A stretch of 64,000 bases of DNA, taken from assembly GCA_937982565.1 (NCBI GenBank), contig CALJLN010000006.1, forward strand, positions 61,448 to 125,447. The letters are read 5' to 3'. The notes beneath the pieces are model-generated. The model was not told the DNA's origin and searched no databases. It worked only from the letters and a program-made list of their open reading frames with translations. Both the position numbers and the translations under genes were made by a program. Of the stretch, positions 8,937-16,813 are shown piece after piece (positions within the stretch are counted from its first letter, which is position 1; each line of letters begins with the position of its first letter). The DNA is from UBA2421 sp002343075 (lineage in GTDB: Bacteria > Planctomycetota > Phycisphaerae > Tepidisphaerales > Tepidisphaeraceae).

Positions 8937-9722
8937 TTAGCCTGGCATCGGAGCAAGATGAGGCCGGCGACGGAGAAGAACCGCGGGTGCGATGATAAGA
9001 ATTGCACTCATCGGCTCCGGCACCACAATCGCCCCTTCAACCACAAATGGAAAGCCCAGCCCCTGTGTGGTTAGCCCGCCGATGAGTGTCACCCAATCAC
9101 CCGCGGGGCTTAGCTTTCTCTGAGCGTTGCCACTTGCAGTCACGGGATTGGCGCCGCCGGAGGCCATCACCATCGGTGAAAATGCGTTCCCGCCAGTCAG
9201 CGAATAATCAATCCAATATTCCCCCGCGGGAAGAATCGTCGATGGAAAGTCGACCGCGAGATCAAAAACGGGACGACTGGTGTCAAGAAAGTTGGCCGGA
9301 CCGTTGCCAACGCGAAAGGTGCCGGAGAACGCATTCACGGCCACCGCAGTGCTGGTTGCGACAAGGTCCGACCCGGACGCCTCGGGGGCTCCTCGCCAGA
9401 GGCTGACGTTCAAACCGGTCAGCGGGCTTCCCACGGGTGGTGCGGTGTAGGTACCGGCGACATATGCATTGACGGTCACGCGGTTGACCTGCCAGCCGGC
9501 GGGATCGGCAATCGTGAAATCGTCGGCAAGGCGCGCAGGGGCAGCCGCGAGAAATCCGAGCGTGTTGAAGTCCTCCGATGCCTGACTCACGTCAAACCCA
9601 CCCGCGCCGGCGGAAGGATTGGTGACAATGCTCCCATTAGAAAACAGCACCGCAGCGGCAACACGGTTAGCCCCGGGCACCAAAGCCATAAACATCGTCA
9701 GAATCAGTAGTTGCCGCATCAT
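8937..9722 (-). CDS. Secreted PEP-CTERM protein of unknown function
   Basis: About 261 residues from ATG at 9722 (a second ATG follows at once at 9719); GTGAGGTG lies just upstream. An N-terminal signal peptide (LLILTMFMALVPGANRVAAA) precedes a beta-rich region containing phrases seen in other PEP-CTERM proteins, such as ADDFTIADPAGWQVNRV and LPAGEYWIDYSL. The C terminus reads V-V-P-E-P, then a hydrophobic helix and an arginine cluster (LLRRRP), the exosortase-type sorting layout. It is likely exported and anchored or released by an exosortase that is not in this window. No catalytic motif is visible. The tail extends about ten residues past the arginines, slightly longer than usual. Confidence 0.75.
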   Translation of the reverse strand: MMRQLLILTMFMALVPGANRVAAAVLFSNGSIVTNPSAGAGGFDVSQASEDFNTLGFLAAAPARLADDFTIADPAGWQVNRVTVNAYVAGTYTAPPVGSPLTGLNVSLWRGAPEASGSDLVATSTAVAVNAFSGTFRVGNGPANFLDTSRPVFDLAVDFPSTILPAGEYWIDYSLTGGNAFSPMVMASGGANPVTASGNAQRKLSPAGDWVTLIGGLTTQGLGFPFVVEGAIVVPEPMSAILIIAPAVLLRRRPHLAPMPG

Positions 9723-9919
9723 CACCTCACGCAGAAACAGAGCAGAACCCCTCGGCTGCACTCTACCGCCCGAAGCGGCGCGCTCACAAGCTTTTTCTGC
9801 CGGATTTCCCTTAGCTTGACTCTTCGAACGAGACGCACCGGGATTGGTGAGGCGAGAAATCTGGTAGTTGGGTGCTTTTTTGCTGGACGAAATGGCGGGC
9901 TCGGGGGTTTAATACTGCC

Positions 9920-10417
9920 ATGTCGTCCCCCAACGACCATGGTCACGACGACCCATTCGCCCCGCCGAAAGAACCGATTGCGTGCTTCTGCCTGCATTGC
10001 GGCGAGGAGTTTGATAGTTGGCAGATGGTCTTTCGCCCTCACTCTCCCGACGAACGGTGCGAGTCTTCAGGCGACTGGTGTTGCCCCACGCCCGGCTGCA
10101 ACGGCGTGGGCTTCGGTTTCGACATCTTCCCGACAGACGACGACTGGCGCACCGATGAAAATGACGAGGACGACTTGGACTGCCTTGACGATCCCGAAGA
10201 CGCCTGCGGCGCCGACTTTGAGTTCGACGGCGCGGTGGACGGCGCAATCATTGACCAATTCTGGCGGGACGACCCCACCTCACTTCGGCCCGATTGCGCG
10301 CCAGATGAGCTAACAATCGATTCCGAGGGATTGGATGAGCACCCGCTACGAAAGCTTCTTCCCCCTGAAGAATTGCCCGCCGACCTCGTGCTGCGCGAGG
10401 AAGATATGCCGTTTTGA
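9920..10417 (+). CDS. Acidic zinc-ribbon-like hypothetical protein
   Basis: 165 residues, very acidic in the middle (a D/E-rich run around residues 75-105). It has two possible metal-binding pairs: C-x-x-C near residue 22 (CFCLHCGEEFDSW) and the CCPTPGCNGVGFGFDIFPTD block near residue 54, which together could form a zinc ribbon. The start at 9920 is taken where the conserved-looking sequence begins; a longer frame exists from 9872. I do not recognise a function. It converges with the reverse transcriptase gene, with 44 bases between the two stops, so it is not in the same transcript. A link to the retron is possible only by proximity. Confidence 0.65.
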   Translation: MSSPNDHGHDDPFAPPKEPIACFCLHCGEEFDSWQMVFRPHSPDERCESSGDWCCPTPGCNGVGFGFDIFPTDDDWRTDENDEDDLDCLDDPEDACGADFEFDGAVDGAIIDQFWRDDPTSLRPDCAPDELTIDSEGLDEHPLRKLLPPEELPADLVLREEDMPF

Positions 10418-10461
10418 CCGACGCATGTTCACGCTACCTGCGCAAGCTTCGAGGCCGGCTC

Positions 10462-11424
10462 TCACATCCCCTGATCTGACTGTGACGCGATCATTCGCTC
10501 CAGCGATTCCCAACCCGCCCATTGCTGCGGGGTGAGCGTTATCGGCCGTCCTCGAGCGATTGAATGTCGAATTGCCCTCAGCCGCCGGCGGGTTTCGCGC
10601 GGCAGCTGAACACCGTCGTTCACGACCAGTCCAGTTATCATCTGACGTTCGTACCGACGGCGGATCTGTAACTTGCGATCTTGGTGCAACTCGTAGCCAT
10701 AGTCCCTGAGGACCTTCTTTGCGATGCTGAGAAGGCTGTGGGTGAGATATGGCACGTCGGTCGCCAATGAAAACGTAATGTCATCGGCGTAGCGAGTGTA
10801 GGCCGCTGCGATGGGTGTCAGGCCCTCTGGTGGTAACATCTCTCCTGACGCATCGAAGCGGGCAGCGCGAAAACCTCGAGCCGCACCCGCCAGCCTGGAG
10901 TCCAGTTGATAATTTACCACATTGCTCAACCGCGGGCTCGTCGCCGCGCCCTGCGGCAATCCTCCTTGATGAGTGCAGAGTCGCGTGAGCGCAGCAGATG
11001 CGACGGTGTCCCACCCAATCTGACGGAAATAAGCGTTCACGCGCTTCGCCGTTGTGCGGGGAAAGAAATCGCGGATATCGATCTTTAAGACCACTGCAGC
11101 CTTCTGATGGGGCAGCGCGTTCGTGACGATGGAGCGACCGACCTCAAACCCGTGCGCACAGTCGTGCGCGCGAAGCCGACCCAACACTCTGCCAAGGATG
11201 AGTCGCTGCACCGACTTGAGTTGTGTATCGGGAGAGCTGATGCGTCTGAACCCGCCAGACCGCTTGGGTATCTCAAACTCATGGTACGCAATGGGCATCG
11301 ACCGCAACAGCTGCACACTCAACCCGACCCTGCGGGCGAGATCATCCATTCCGAAACGCGCAGGCGAGGCACGACCCTCCGGCGAGTCGGATTTACGGCC
11401 GAAAATCCAGTCGAATAGTCCCAC
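10462..11424 (-). CDS. Retron-type reverse transcriptase
   Basis: 320 residues, the usual length of a stand-alone retron RT. Order of motifs: fingers region with KRSGGFRRISSP (54-65) and LKSVQRLIL; AHGFEVGRSIVTNALPH (90-106), which includes the retron region-X element N-A-x-x-H at 102-106; the first catalytic aspartate block LKIDIRDFF (113-121); LPQGAATSPRLSN (156-168); the YADD active site at 212-215; and ITGLVVND (263-270), which corresponds to the retron region-Y V-T-G element. These features separate it from group II intron maturases and diversity-generating RTs; no maturase or endonuclease domain follows. The start is GTG at 11424 with GAGGG upstream; an in-frame stop lies just above. 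Retron RTs make multicopy single-stranded DNA from an upstream RNA, usually for phage defence with an effector. No effector gene is adjacent in its transcript. Confidence 0.92.
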   Translation of the reverse strand: MGLFDWIFGRKSDSPEGRASPARFGMDDLARRVGLSVQLLRSMPIAYHEFEIPKRSGGFRRISSPDTQLKSVQRLILGRVLGRLRAHDCAHGFEVGRSIVTNALPHQKAAVVLKIDIRDFFPRTTAKRVNAYFRQIGWDTVASAALTRLCTHQGGLPQGAATSPRLSNVVNYQLDSRLAGAARGFRAARFDASGEMLPPEGLTPIAAAYTRYADDITFSLATDVPYLTHSLLSIAKKVLRDYGYELHQDRKLQIRRRYERQMITGLVVNDGVQLPRETRRRLRAIRHSIARGRPITLTPQQWAGWESLERMIASQSDQGM

Positions 11425-11431
11425 AAGTCGC

Positions 11432-11700
11432 CCTCGGCAGGCGTTGCTCTAAGACGCCCGCTTGAAAAATCGCGGGCGCGGTTTCCCGCGCCCGCGAACA
11501 TCCTGCTTACGATGCGATCGTAACAACCGTCTCTCAGGAAGCGCGATGCCTCCCGGCTGACGAAACATCAGCCTGGACCCTGCATTTGGGCCCCGCCAGG
11601 ATGATGCCAAGAGAATGCCGTTCAAGGCCGCTGCAGTCAAATCACACAAGGGCCCGGATCGGCAGATTTCGGCGACCGCGGTTGACACCGCATGCCGAGT
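11432..11700 (-). ncRNA. Candidate retron msr-msd non-coding RNA in the RT leader
   Basis: The 5' leader of the RT gene contains five consecutive hairpins, read on the minus strand. (1) 11593-11575, stem GGGCCC/GGGTCC with a 7-base loop. (2) 11573-11555, stem GGCTGA/TCAGCC with loop TGTTTCG; a U-rich loop of this kind is the RT-recognition hairpin of the msr of E. coli Ec86. (3) 11523-11507, stem TTACGAT/ATCGTAA. (4) 11496-11471, an 11-bp GC stem closed by GAAA and followed by ATTTTT. (5) 11460-11438. The ends can pair: 11700-11690 (CTCGGCATGCG and neighbours) with 11442-11432, 10 of 11 positions, as a1/a2 repeats would. A shorter a1/a2 choice is CATCCTG near 11600 with CAGGATG near 11503. 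The boundaries and the branching guanosine are not determined. Confidence 0.4.
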
Positions 11701-11756
11701 GACACAATCGGCGATCGCCCCTACAGAATCCTATAGCCGGCAGACGGCCGGGTGAA

Positions 11757-11787
11757 ATTAAAACGCCCCGCGTTCTCACGCGGGGCG
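11757..11787 (-). terminator. Rho-independent terminator downstream of rho
   Basis: On the minus strand a perfect 9-bp GC stem (CGCCCCGCG/CGCGGGGCG, 11787-11779 with 11772-11764) with a 6-base loop is followed by TTTTAATT. It lies 30 bases after the rho stop codon. Confidence 0.85.
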
Positions 11788-11816
11788 CTTTGGTCATTAA
11801 GAGAGGTACGACCAAC

Positions 11817-13280
11817 TCAGTCGAGGTTCATGCTCATGAGGAACTGCCCATTGCTCGGCACTTTTTCGAGCCGACCCTTCAGCAATTCAACCGATTCGAC
11901 CGGATTCATGTCGCTGAGCACCCTGCGCAGCCGGTAAACCAATTCAAGCTCTTTCTTATCAAGCAGCAACTCTTCGCGACGCGTGCCCGAGGAGTTGATG
12001 TCGATGGCCGGATAAGTGCGGCGGTCGACCAGCCGGCGATCGAGGTGGAGTTCGGCATTGCCGGTACCTTTGAACTCTTCAAAGATCACTTCGTCCATCT
12101 TGCTGCCGGTATCGACCAGTGCCGTAGCCAGAATCGTCAGGCTTCCACCTTCCTCGATGTTTCGTGCAGCACCGAAGAACCGCTTGGGCTTCTGCAGCGC
12201 ATTGGCATCCACACCGCCGGTGAGAATCTTCCCGCTGTGCGGCACTTCAGTGTTATAGGCACGCGCCAGGCGCGTGATTGAGTCGAGAAGGACGATGACA
12301 TCCTTTCCAAACTCCACAAACCGCTTGGCCTTTTCAATGACCATCTCGGCAACCTGAACGTGACGGCTTGCCGGTTCGTCAAAAGTGGAAGAGACCACTT
12401 CCGCCTTGGTGTTGCGGCGCATGTCGGTCACTTCTTCAGGGCGCTCGTCGATCAGAAGGATGATCAACACTGCTTCGGGGTTGTTGGTGCTGATGGCATT
12501 GGCAATCTTCTGCAGCAGAACGGTCTTGCCCGTGCGCGGCGGTGCGACGATCAGCATGCGTTGGCCGAACCCAACGGGCGTAACCAGATCGACAATCCGC
12601 ATATTCAGGTCCTTCGGATCGCTCTCCAGCACAATGCGCCGATTGGGGTGCAGCGGGGTGAGGTCTTCAAAGTTGCTGACATCGGTGATCCGCTCGGGGT
12701 CTTCGCCGTTAATCGCCTCGACACGCAAAAGTGCGAAGTATCGCTCGCTCTCCTTCGGCGGGCGAATCTGACCCTGCACCACGTGCCCGTTGCGCAAACC
12801 GAATCTCCGGATCTGCGAAGGGCTGATGTAGATATCATCCGGGCAAGGAAGATAGTTGTATTCCGGACTGCGCAAGAAGCCGAAGCCGTCGGGGAGAATC
12901 TCCAGCACGCCCTCACCAAACATCAATCCATTCTGGCGGACGCGCGAGCGCAGGATGTTAAAGATCAAGTCCTGCTTCTTCATTCCGATGTAGTCGGAAA
13001 TGCCTTCATTCTTGGCCATGTCATGCAACTGATGGGCATCCATCTGCTGCAGATCTTTGATAAAGAGCTTGCCGCCCTTCACCTGCTCATACTTGGCATT
13101 GGTTTCGGCGTCGAGTTGCGCGACATCTTCGCCGTGATTGCCAGCCGGCGCCGGAGTCGGTTCCGGTTTGGTTACGGTCGCGGTGCCTGAGGCATGCGAC
13201 TCGCGCACCTCTTCTTCGGCCGGTTGGTTTTCACGTTTATCATTCTGCCGACGCGGACGAGGGGGGGAACTTTTGGCCAT
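11817..13280 (-). CDS. rho: Transcription termination factor Rho
   Basis: 487 residues. Rho is the hexameric RNA-dependent ATPase that loads on rut sites and ends transcription. An N-terminal extension of about 60 residues, rich in charged residues and proline, precedes the Rho N domain (about 70-115) and the cold-shock-like RNA-binding domain (GFLRSPEYNYLPCPDDIYIS, 134-153). The ATPase domain has Walker A APPRTGKT (246-253), DERPEEVTDM (278-287), and the Q/R-loop region with LTGGVDANAL. The start has a perfect AGGAGG at 13291-13296. A short N-terminal extension is known in several phyla. It is the last gene of a minus-strand group with coaE, and its 358-base leader may allow autogenous control. 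Confidence 0.98.
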   Translation of the reverse strand: MAKSSPPRPRRQNDKRENQPAEEEVRESHASGTATVTKPEPTPAPAGNHGEDVAQLDAETNAKYEQVKGGKLFIKDLQQMDAHQLHDMAKNEGISDYIGMKKQDLIFNILRSRVRQNGLMFGEGVLEILPDGFGFLRSPEYNYLPCPDDIYISPSQIRRFGLRNGHVVQGQIRPPKESERYFALLRVEAINGEDPERITDVSNFEDLTPLHPNRRIVLESDPKDLNMRIVDLVTPVGFGQRMLIVAPPRTGKTVLLQKIANAISTNNPEAVLIILLIDERPEEVTDMRRNTKAEVVSSTFDEPASRHVQVAEMVIEKAKRFVEFGKDVIVLLDSITRLARAYNTEVPHSGKILTGGVDANALQKPKRFFGAARNIEEGGSLTILATALVDTGSKMDEVIFEEFKGTGNAELHLDRRLVDRRTYPAIDINSSGTRREELLLDKKELELVYRLRRVLSDMNPVESVELLKGRLEKVPSNGQFLMSMNLD

Positions 13281-13638
13281 TGAAATCGGGCCTCCTAAGG
13301 TGGGGGTAAAAGCTTGTTAGCGATTGTCTACAAGTAACGAGTGTCTAAAGGCAACAACTGCCCGGGAAAAAGGTGTTGAGGAACTCAGTTCGACTGCGAC
13401 GCCGGAAACTCCGTTCCAGGCATGGTCTGGGCTGATTCCCATCCGTTGATGCTAAAAGATTGCCTCTGATTGCCTTCCGTATAGCTAGGTTCTCGAACCC
13501 CGAGACTAAAACATTTAGATCGAGCCTCCGGCGCTCATCGCAGTTCGCATCCCGGCACCTCGCCTAAGAATCATCCGCTTCTTGGTCGCCCCAGCCGCAT
13601 TACGACGGTTCCTTAAAGGTCCTTTCGGGGATTCCAGT
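13281..13638. other. Intergenic leader between coaE and rho
   Basis: 358 bases between the coaE stop and the rho start, both on the minus strand. The AGGAGG of rho is at 13291-13296. Rho genes of other bacteria are often autoregulated through long untranslated leaders, so this is a natural place for such control, but I see no clear terminator or promoter hexamers. A tRNA-like GGTTCGAG near 13490 does not fold as a tRNA arm. A 62-codon frame overlapping the end of coaE is unsupported. Confidence 0.4.
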
Positions 13639-14262
13639 CTAGGCGGTGGTATGCGATCCAGCGAGAATTCGGGAAAATACGTCTCGGGCTTGTTCGCGGA
13701 CAACGTCGGCTGTACCGCCGTTGTTGACTATATAATGGGAGGTAAAACGCTTCTTGTCCAGAGGCATTTGAAAATTTTCTCGCCGGGCGAGCTCTTCCGG
13801 CGCCCAGCCCCGGCTTGCATGAACGCGCCGCTGTCGGTCTGCCAGCGGGGTATCAACGAATACGACCGCATCGCAGTCGCGGTTCAAACCAACCTCAAAA
13901 AGAAGCGGAATATCCCAGATATACGCCCTCACACCATGATTTTTCGCCGCCAAAGCCATTATCTGCGTTCGCTGGGCGTTCACAATGGGGTGAATATATC
14001 TCTCCAGCCGCTGCTTCTGGGCAGGGTCTGAAAAGATAAGTCTGGCGATTGCCCTGCGGTCGAGTGACCCGTCGGCGGCGAAGATGGCGTCGCCCCACCA
14101 CTGCCGAAGCCTGGCCCGAACGTCATCGCGTTGATATGCGAGGTGCACCTGCTCATCAGACGAGATAACAAGCCCGCCGAGTTCACCAAACAAGCTGGCT
14201 ACGAAAGTCTTTCCCGACCCAATGCCTCCCGCGATGCCGATGATGGGCTTGCCCGCAAACAC
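13639..14262 (-). CDS. coaE: Dephospho-CoA kinase
   Basis: 207 residues. CoaE phosphorylates the 3'-hydroxyl of dephospho-CoA with ATP, the last step of coenzyme A synthesis. The P-loop is IIGIAGGIGSGKTFVAS at residues 7-23, followed by the ISSDEQVH segment that helps bind dephospho-CoA, YIHPIVNAQR, and DIPLLFEVGLN typical of the family. The C terminus has the ADRQRRVHASRG and the HYIVNNGG blocks. Length is normal. It starts 12 bases after the HEAT-repeat gene ends, so the two are very likely co-transcribed. Confidence 0.96.
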   Translation of the reverse strand: MFAGKPIIGIAGGIGSGKTFVASLFGELGGLVISSDEQVHLAYQRDDVRARLRQWWGDAIFAADGSLDRRAIARLIFSDPAQKQRLERYIHPIVNAQRTQIMALAAKNHGVRAYIWDIPLLFEVGLNRDCDAVVFVDTPLADRQRRVHASRGWAPEELARRENFQMPLDKKRFTSHYIVNNGGTADVVREQARDVFSRILAGSHTTA

Positions 14263-14274
14263 GGTTTCTCAAAA

Positions 14275-15315
14275 CTACTGCGCGGTGGTCGCTTGCGCTG
14301 TCGGGGGAACCAACTGCATCACCGCCATCGCCGCCGCCACTCGGACGGGTTCTTGTGAGTCTTTCAGGAGATCGGCCAGCGTAGACTGTGAATCGCTGCG
14401 ACCAATCTCGCCAAATGCCAGAGCTGCCAGCGCGCGTTGTCGCGGGTCTTGTGACTTGGCACCCTTGACTGCCACTCCGTAACCCAAATCTTCGCCGATC
14501 ATACCCAGCGCGCGGGCTGCAGCGAGATTTACCTCCTCATAGGGCGTGGTGAGCTTCCCGCGAAGATAGGGCCGGATCCGCTTATCCCGCGGGCCAGCCA
14601 ATGCCAGGGCACCGATGATCTGATCATCTGGAAACTGGCTCACACATGCCGCCACACACGCCTTGAGCCCCTCTTCGTCTCCCAGCCTCCACATCGCCTC
14701 TGCAACCGACAGCCGCACTGTCGAGTCTGGGTCTTTCTGCAACGGCCAGAGGACGCGCGTCGCCGATTTTTCGCCGAGCAGGCCAAGTGCCATCACTGTA
14801 TTGCGCCGGACAATGGGGTCGCTGTCGATCGAGAACGTCTCCAAGTCCCGGCTGAGCGATGTATCGCCCATCTTATGCAGCGCGTATCGCACCGCCACCT
14901 GCACGTTGGGGTCACGGTCGTTGGCGATTTCAAGCAGTTTGGGGCGAGCGGATTTCAGTTGCATCGTCCCTGCCGCCATTGCACCGGCGAAGCGCACCAA
15001 CCCTGCCGGGTCGTCGAGGGCTTCCAAAATCAAGCCGGCCGCCTCGAGTCCCAGGCCGTTTTGTGCAGCTTCGACCGCCTGACAGCGCATCACCACGTCA
15101 CTTGATTTAAAACTCGTCAGAATCTGTTGTCGAGCTAAATCGCGCAACGAAGTGTCAATCGCCACCGCGGCCGGCGGCGGATACGAGGGGGGCTTGGGGG
15201 CCGGGGGAAGGTCCTTCAGCGCCTTCTCGCGCGGGGGGCCGCTCGGCGGGGCTACGACGCACCCGGTTATTAGCAGCGCTATCCCGATTGTCGCCAGTTG
15301 TTTCACTATGTTCAT
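14275..15315 (-). CDS. HEAT-repeat lipoprotein
   Basis: 346 residues with a lipoprotein signal (ATIGIALLITGC, lipobox cysteine at 19), followed by a proline-rich linker to about residue 50. The rest is a run of HEAT/PBS-lyase-like helical repeats, seen as recurring D-P-x-V-R-x-x-A-A-x-A-L-G patterns (for example DDPAGLVRFAGAMAAG, DRDPNVQVAVRYALHKMG, DSDPIVRRNTVMALGLLG and DPDSTVRLSVAEAMWRLG). Such arrays are protein-binding scaffolds; no catalytic motif is present. Its ATG overlaps the stop of the DUF4105 gene by four bases (ATGA), implying translational coupling, and the two probably act together at the cell envelope. Its binding partner is unknown. Confidence 0.85.
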   Translation of the reverse strand: MNIVKQLATIGIALLITGCVVAPPSGPPREKALKDLPPAPKPPSYPPPAAVAIDTSLRDLARQQILTSFKSSDVVMRCQAVEAAQNGLGLEAAGLILEALDDPAGLVRFAGAMAAGTMQLKSARPKLLEIANDRDPNVQVAVRYALHKMGDTSLSRDLETFSIDSDPIVRRNTVMALGLLGEKSATRVLWPLQKDPDSTVRLSVAEAMWRLGDEEGLKACVAACVSQFPDDQIIGALALAGPRDKRIRPYLRGKLTTPYEEVNLAAARALGMIGEDLGYGVAVKGAKSQDPRQRALAALAFGEIGRSDSQSTLADLLKDSQEPVRVAAAMAVMQLVPPTAQATTAQ

Positions 15316-16601
15316 GAATCAGGTTCCTTTCCTGCACCCGATGGCCTCGGCACGCGCATGAGCATACCGATGAGCAACCCGGCTTGCGATAGCAGAGCGA
15401 ACACAATCACTGCAGCATTGTCCTGCCGCCAGTTTGGTAACACCTTGAGCATCACGCCGAGCAGGCACATGGCGAGTAGCGCCCGTGCCACCCAACGCGC
15501 AAATTCAACTGATCGGCCGAACGCGATCATTGGCCCGAGTATCAGCAACAACAGCGCGAGCGGCGAGAGTTGGAGCAGATTCTCATTTGCATATGAAGCG
15601 ACGTGCCGGGTAGCGATCCACAAGAAGACGAGCAGCGATCCAGCCAACCCTGCCACAAGGCCCCAGCCGCCCCAGAGGACCGCAGCCGCCCAGCGCATCG
15701 AAGGGTACTTCACCGCCAACGCTCCGACCGCCGCAAACGTAGTGCCCGCCAGCAGCCCCGCGGGGGCAAACCACCACATCGGCCAGGGGGGCTCCTCTGG
15801 CAGCGTGACTAGTTTGCTCTTGTCGATGTAGGGGTTCATCTCCCCCGCGAGGCGCACCAGCGGGATAACTGCCCCGGCTGGCGATCGAATCGTTGTCTCT
15901 GAAATGTTCTGCCGCAATTGCTCGGGCAGGAAGCACTCGTCCCAACGAGTGACAGCCCGATCGACCCCCATCGCGACCGCGAACTCGATTCCGGCCAGCA
16001 GAACTCGATTCGAATCCATGCCGACGCGCGAATGCCATCGAAAGGTTCGCCGGGCTGGCCGAGACCCTAACTGCGCTGCAAGTTGCCCGCCGGTAACCCG
16101 ATCAATCTGGTCACGCAGGCGCGTCGAGCAATTGTCGCGATAGTAGTCGTAATGATAATAGCGATTCTCCTGGCGGATGTTCTCACGCAGATTGATCCAT
16201 AGCTGCTGGACTTGCTCATCGGTGAGGTTCAACTCCTGCCTGTAGATTTGCCGGTTGTCGGCGGCGTAGCCCTCCAGCAACAGCAGCGGGTCTTTCTCCT
16301 CGGCCCAGTATCGCATCTCACCGAACACAAACCTGCGGACAAAATCGGCCTGGTTGAAGTCGAAATTTCCGAAGTCATATGCCACAGTGACCGGCGAGCC
16401 ACGCGTGAAGTCAGTGATGAATATCACGTTATGCCCGAACCGCTCATAAACCAGCTTCCCCGGCGACATTGTGACAAGATGTGCCTTGAATTGTGGCTTG
16501 GCGTCAAGCTCAGCTCTGGCACCTGAAAGTTGCGCAGACGATGTTGCGGCGACCAGAGCAATCAGTGAGATGAAGTAGCGAATCACCATCCGTGGCTGCA
16601 A
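15312..16601 (-). CDS. DUF4105 membrane protein
   Basis: 429 residues with an N-terminal signal peptide, a conserved DUF4105-type domain (about 35-190) and several C-terminal membrane helices (about 285-420). Domain markers are a MSPGKLVYERFGHNVI block near residue 45, YDFGNFDFNQADFVRRFV, and HYDYYRDNCSTRLRDQID around residue 150, whose cysteine is a candidate catalytic residue because the family resembles papain-like hydrolases. Function of the family is unknown. The four-base overlap with the HEAT lipoprotein downstream suggests a coupled envelope pair. The start at 16601 is the first ATG of the frame; an ATG at 16586 (MVIRYF) is equally good for the signal peptide. Confidence 0.8.
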   Translation of the reverse strand: MQPRMVIRYFISLIALVAATSSAQLSGARAELDAKPQFKAHLVTMSPGKLVYERFGHNVIFITDFTRGSPVTVAYDFGNFDFNQADFVRRFVFGEMRYWAEEKDPLLLLEGYAADNRQIYRQELNLTDEQVQQLWINLRENIRQENRYYHYDYYRDNCSTRLRDQIDRVTGGQLAAQLGSRPARRTFRWHSRVGMDSNRVLLAGIEFAVAMGVDRAVTRWDECFLPEQLRQNISETTIRSPAGAVIPLVRLAGEMNPYIDKSKLVTLPEEPPWPMWWFAPAGLLAGTTFAAVGALAVKYPSMRWAAAVLWGGWGLVAGLAGSLLVFLWIATRHVASYANENLLQLSPLALLLLILGPMIAFGRSVEFARWVARALLAMCLLGVMLKVLPNWRQDNAAVIVFALLSQAGLLIGMLMRVPRPSGAGKEPDS

Positions 16602-16813
16602 AATTGACTCCTCGCACGTACCGGCTTCCGCTGCAATCCGCTGCGCCCCAAATCTCAGGGGCCTTGCGTGCGAGGCTAGCCTCGACCGCCGACGTCGCTC
16701 CGACAGTTCATGTCAGAATTGCTAACCGATCTCACTCAATGGTCGAGCCAACATGGCACAGCGTCAAGTTCCTCCTTTTCCCGCGGGCAATCAAACGATA
16801 CGATTGCGCTGTC

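Larger units (their letters stand above)
11425..11816. other. Intergenic region between retron RT and rho
   Basis: This 392-base gap is the leader of the RT gene and the 3' flank of rho. It holds the hairpin cluster described as the candidate msr-msd RNA and, at its right end, the rho terminator. A short minus-strand reading frame (11449-11688) crosses the hairpins but has no recognisable product. Because rho and the RT point the same way, the rho terminator separates the two transcription units and the RT must have its own promoter, which I could not place with confidence. Confidence 0.6.

Noticed and set aside
11471..11496. Long GC hairpin with T-run as a simple terminator in front of the RT
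   Set aside because: A terminator there would stop the RT transcript itself; I treat it as part of the leader RNA, though attenuation remains possible.
11449..11688. 79-codon minus-strand ORF in the retron leader
   Set aside because: It crosses all the leader hairpins, has a biased composition and no recognisable product; the RNA structure explains the region better.
13480..13510. tRNA-like GGTTCGAG sequence
   Set aside because: On the minus strand the TTCGA lacks a complementary 5-bp stem, and no acceptor or anticodon arm is present.
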